A program made the translations under genes and the position numbers. 64,000 bases of DNA from Cristatella mucedo (taxonomy: Eukaryota > Bryozoa > Phylactolaemata > Cristatellidae). Location of the stretch: the NCBI GenBank assembly GCA_009760855.2, contig WPIO01000082.1, positions 845,001 to 909,000 on the forward strand, in the 5' to 3' direction. The notes under the pieces were generated by a model, which was not told where the DNA came from, did not search any database, and worked only from the letters and a program-made list of their open reading frames with translations. Below, in pieces: positions 45,360 to 64,000 of this stretch. Positions within the stretch are counted from its first letter, which is position 1. The number at the start of each line of letters is the position of its first letter.

Positions 45360-47994
45360 TCGTACCCAGACTGGGTGATATGGGCAGTGCACTGCATGAG
45401 CAAAAGGGGGAGGGATTCACCACCCAGGTTTTGGTATCTCTAGGCTTGTAGGTGCCAAAACTGGAGCTCTTCACCGTGAACAAATTACCAATACCGTGTC
45501 TGCCAGAACTGTCAAAAAGATTGTGCTCGGGCCAGCCTGTGCAAACATACACAGTGTAGAGGGCACTTTGCCACCCCATTAGGGATTGTTTGCTCTTGCA
45601 GCTGTTCTGGGAATGCACCTGTGCACTTATGCTGACTTGGCCGGGTCACAAGCAGCCATGTATCATGACCTGCTTTACTTTCCTGGACTGGCAGTAAAAG
45701 ACATTATACAAGAAGAATGAAATCGCTTTGTGGGCACAAAGCAACCTGTACTGACAATTCAATGGCAAGGTGTTACTACCACCCACCGAAGTACTGATAT
45801 GACACTGAAACTCTGGCAGTGTTATTAACTTGGCCTTTTGTAAGGATGCTGCTTCGTAAATGGCAATTTGCTAAAGGCAGGACACAGACCTTGCACGGGC
45901 CGACAACCCACAAGGGATGCTGAAGGGATCATTTGCCCACTCCGGGGCTTCTTGCCATGCTTAAGGGGGGGGGGGGGGCGAGTGGGCTATTGCCGAATGG
46001 CCGCTTGGCTATGCTGCCGTCTTCTGCATCGCAACAATAGCATACTGAATATAATTTGTATTGCTGTGTATAATCCGCAAGTGCTTTTTCCAATAACATG
46101 TACTTGTTAAGGCAGCTACATGCCGACTGCTTAGCAGAACTTGGCCCGGTACCTAGGTATCTAGTCATCTATACCCTGTATCTAGGCTCTGGAGGACCGA
46201 AATGAAGAGTGCTATTTAGATCAAGGATTAAAATGCACTTTCCCCCTTCTACTTCTTGTTGGCAGTGAGTATCTCTCTTTCGTGACTGGTTTGTCTTTCC
46301 ATTGCTGCTGAGTTTGGCCGTGTCCTAGATACATAAGAAACACCGAAAAGGTGCCTTCAAGCTAGCTATAACTGAACCTTCACACTCATAGCTCTGTGCA
46401 GTGGGTTGAGCTTGAGCTAACGGTATCGGGAATAAGGATCAGATAGAGTACTCAGTGCTCAGCGATCCATCACCTGCTGCTGTGTGCTCTGCTACAGCCC
46501 AGCAAAATCCTGCCACTGCTATTCCGAGAAGATGACCAATGGTTTCCCCTCAATCGTGGATATAAAAGCTCATCCTCAAGACTAGCTGACGATGAGACGC
46601 AAAAGCTTTTTTCAAGCTTTAGAGGCATTTGTGACATTTTTCTTTGCATCTTTAATCCCTAGCCAAGGAGTAGTGCAAAAAGAAGATAGAACTGGAGACG
46701 CACAGAAGCTGCTTGGCTAGTACCTCCCGTGTTCCGCAGAGTATGTCACTGCCAGTGGATCACAAAGACTGCGACGCTCAATGTTCAGTATTGAGCTTGC
46801 CATCTTATTATAAGATGGCCGGCTTCTTTTACTGTCGGGTCCAGAAAGCGAATGTGTTGCTAATCAGCCACGCTATTCACCAGAAGGGGCAGTGTTCTGC
46901 ACACGTGCCTGCAGGATTAAGATTACACGAGGCTGCCATTGCAAAGGCTTTTAACAAGCAATTCAATTGCAATGATTGCTGCTGGGGGAATTCATGATCA
47001 CTTTCTTGTTGTCGTAGTCAGTGCATGTTGACCAATACACCAAATGGAGAGGCCTGGCTCAGAAAGTGAGGCAAAGCAAGATGCATGCAGCACGTGTCGC
47101 TGTGAAGTGCAAGCGATATGTCTTGTTCTTTCCAGGCAGCCGATCGTGCTCTTGAGGCAGGCAGTCGTGCGTGGTCGAGGAGGCAGCAGCGGTTGCAGCG
47201 CTGAGCGTGACCCACGGTGAGCACCCAGGCTGTAGAAGGCTAACGATGGCTCACTCGACTCGGCATCGAATCACTTTGTGTGAGCAAATGCAATTCCAAG
47301 ACAAACCGACGGACCAGCCTGGTCATTTTCATCGCTGGCGTACATCGGCTGCTAGGCTAGGCCACCGAGCTGCCTTAATTCGTGACCTCTGTGCTAACGG
47401 CCAACTTAGCTTGCTGATTAGTCCAGCCTTGGAGTCGACGTTGTTGGAAGGCAGGCTGGTAGGGCAATGGACAGGCAGCACATACATGTAGTAGTTCAGA
47501 AAAGTGGCAAGATTTCTGCCAAAGGCAGATGACTATAGGCACAACGAGTTCGGCGTTTATAACATCATTCCACGATTGCGGTTAGAAGGACTTGCGTCGA
47601 CGCAGCAAAGCTGCTGGATGCAGATTGAGATGCACCACCCCCAGGGCTATGTCAAAATAGTCACTCAACGCAGGCAGCATATTATGGATAGTCTGCTAGG
47701 GACCTGCTCTTTCTAGGGGCCTTTTCTATGGCAGCTTGTAGCTCCACATTGACGATGCAGCTGCAGTCACCATTTAGCACCAAGTAGCCGTGCAAGTACT
47801 TCCAGGCCTGTTCAGCAACTCACCGCTCTGTACCAGTTCCTTCCTTGAGAATGCAACGAACGGCTGTGGCTTCGGCAGGTGGCTTTCTTTCAATTCTCGA
47901 CCCTCCGTTTGCAGACATCTCCAGATTTCGGCTGCTGACAAAGCTTAGTCATCGGGTGCCGACACACTGTCTTCTCATCGCCAGAGTAGCCGAA
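45360..47994. other. Upstream flank of the LRR gene
   Basis: No recognisable exon or repeat apart from a 14-base G run at 45965. Any 5' UTR exon or promoter of the LRR gene would lie here or further left. No TATA-initiator pair was identified. Confidence 0.45.
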
Positions 47995-63248
<15,254 letters not shown>

Positions 63249-64000
63249 GTACGAACATCGCCCATAGAGATTGATGTAGCATTACTGCTGGTTGCAACTG
63301 TCTGAACTGTGCTGTCTGAAATTTCACGAGGACAATGTGCACAAGTCAATTTTTATAGCACTTCTCAATGTTCAGAGTGAAGCCTCATTTTGGTCCTATT
63401 GGTCAAGGAAGATTCGTCTTGAAGAGTTTATGCAGTGCTTGTGCCGTTGCTGATGCGCACGAAAAGTATTGATGAACCACCAGCAGGCTTTACATGTGCT
63501 AGACACTCCCAATAGAACACTGTAGTGGTAGAAAGGAAGATGTACCAGCCGTGGCATCATTTGAAGCGAACCATAGACCTCCAAAACCTGAAGCATGAGT
63601 TACGGAAACTCACTCATCTCAGCTAGCTCTTATCTACTTCTCGTGTCTTATTCAGGCATGTTTAGTTTGCAGGTGCTCTATATAATGGCTTTGAAATAGT
63701 AGCTGCAACAGTAGGATGGGCTGCAACTGTGACACTTTGCGTTCCTGCGTCACAGACTTTCCCTAATGATGCCTCAGCTGACTTACTCACGGTAATGCCG
63801 CTTAGGTTATAATTGATGAATCAGTGGAAGAAACAAATTATAAGTAGTCACAGCAAGTCCTCCAATTATAGGGCGAGAATTTCAAGTAAGTGCTAAACGT
63901 CTATAGCATACTTGTTTTTGCAAGCCTGGAGCCCAATAACATACCTTGCAATAGTGTAGTTGTAGAAATCAATTTCCAAAGATTTTCTAAAATCTGTTTT

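Noticed and set aside
47845-47994. Upstream in-frame start of the LRR gene
   Set aside because: The ATG at 47845 is possible, but the extra 50 residues have no family likeness and the ATG at 47995 has the better context. Kept only as an alternative.

Overview
The window is genomic DNA from a multicellular animal, most likely an aquatic invertebrate that I cannot place more closely. The evidence is spliced genes with GT-AG introns of up to about 10 kb, CpG-rich promoter-like islands, non-LTR retrotransposons, tRNA-derived SINEs and many microsatellites. There are no bacterial operons, phage genes or CRISPR arrays.

Two protein-coding genes can be supported. The first is a complete fascin gene on the minus strand. 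It has four coding exons (25725-24891, 16053-15891, 12792-12515, 2833-2622) that join to a 495-residue protein, and its start lies in a CpG island at about 24.4-26.7 kb. Fascin bundles parallel actin filaments in filopodia and similar protrusions. The second gene, on the plus strand, begins at about 48.0 kb and runs off the right edge. It encodes a leucine-rich-repeat protein of the LRRC74 type, with seven exons visible (47995-63248, 327 residues so far). The two genes diverge from each other across about 22 kb and nothing in the sequence suggests a shared function.

Most of the remaining sequence is introns and intergenic DNA filled with decayed repeats. An L2/CR1-like LINE family with an ATT-rich 3' tail has copies at 5.2-7.0, 7.7-8.9, 18.1-18.8, 23.4-24.0, 29.4-30.7 and 57.2-58.1 kb, plus several short 3' fragments. 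A second, CR1-like LINE family occurs at 49.9-52.5 kb (plus strand) and 60.2-62.7 kb (minus strand), both inside introns of the LRR gene. Two tRNA-derived SINE families are present: family A shares its 3' end with the first LINE, and family B has its own conserved core. Microsatellites include a 184-bp CT tract in fascin intron 1.

The intergenic interval 26.7-48 kb holds CpG-rich blocks at 36.6-37.4 and 37.9-40.0 kb with no recognisable protein, a possible plus-strand core promoter at 27.27 kb, a possible decayed coding relic at 42.6-44.3 kb and a 21-bp minisatellite at 45.2 kb. I found no clear new biological system. The items most worth checking are the 50-bp perfect palindrome in fascin intron 3, the LINE-SINE tail sharing, the second SINE family, the orphan CpG islands and the candidate promoter at 27.27 kb.
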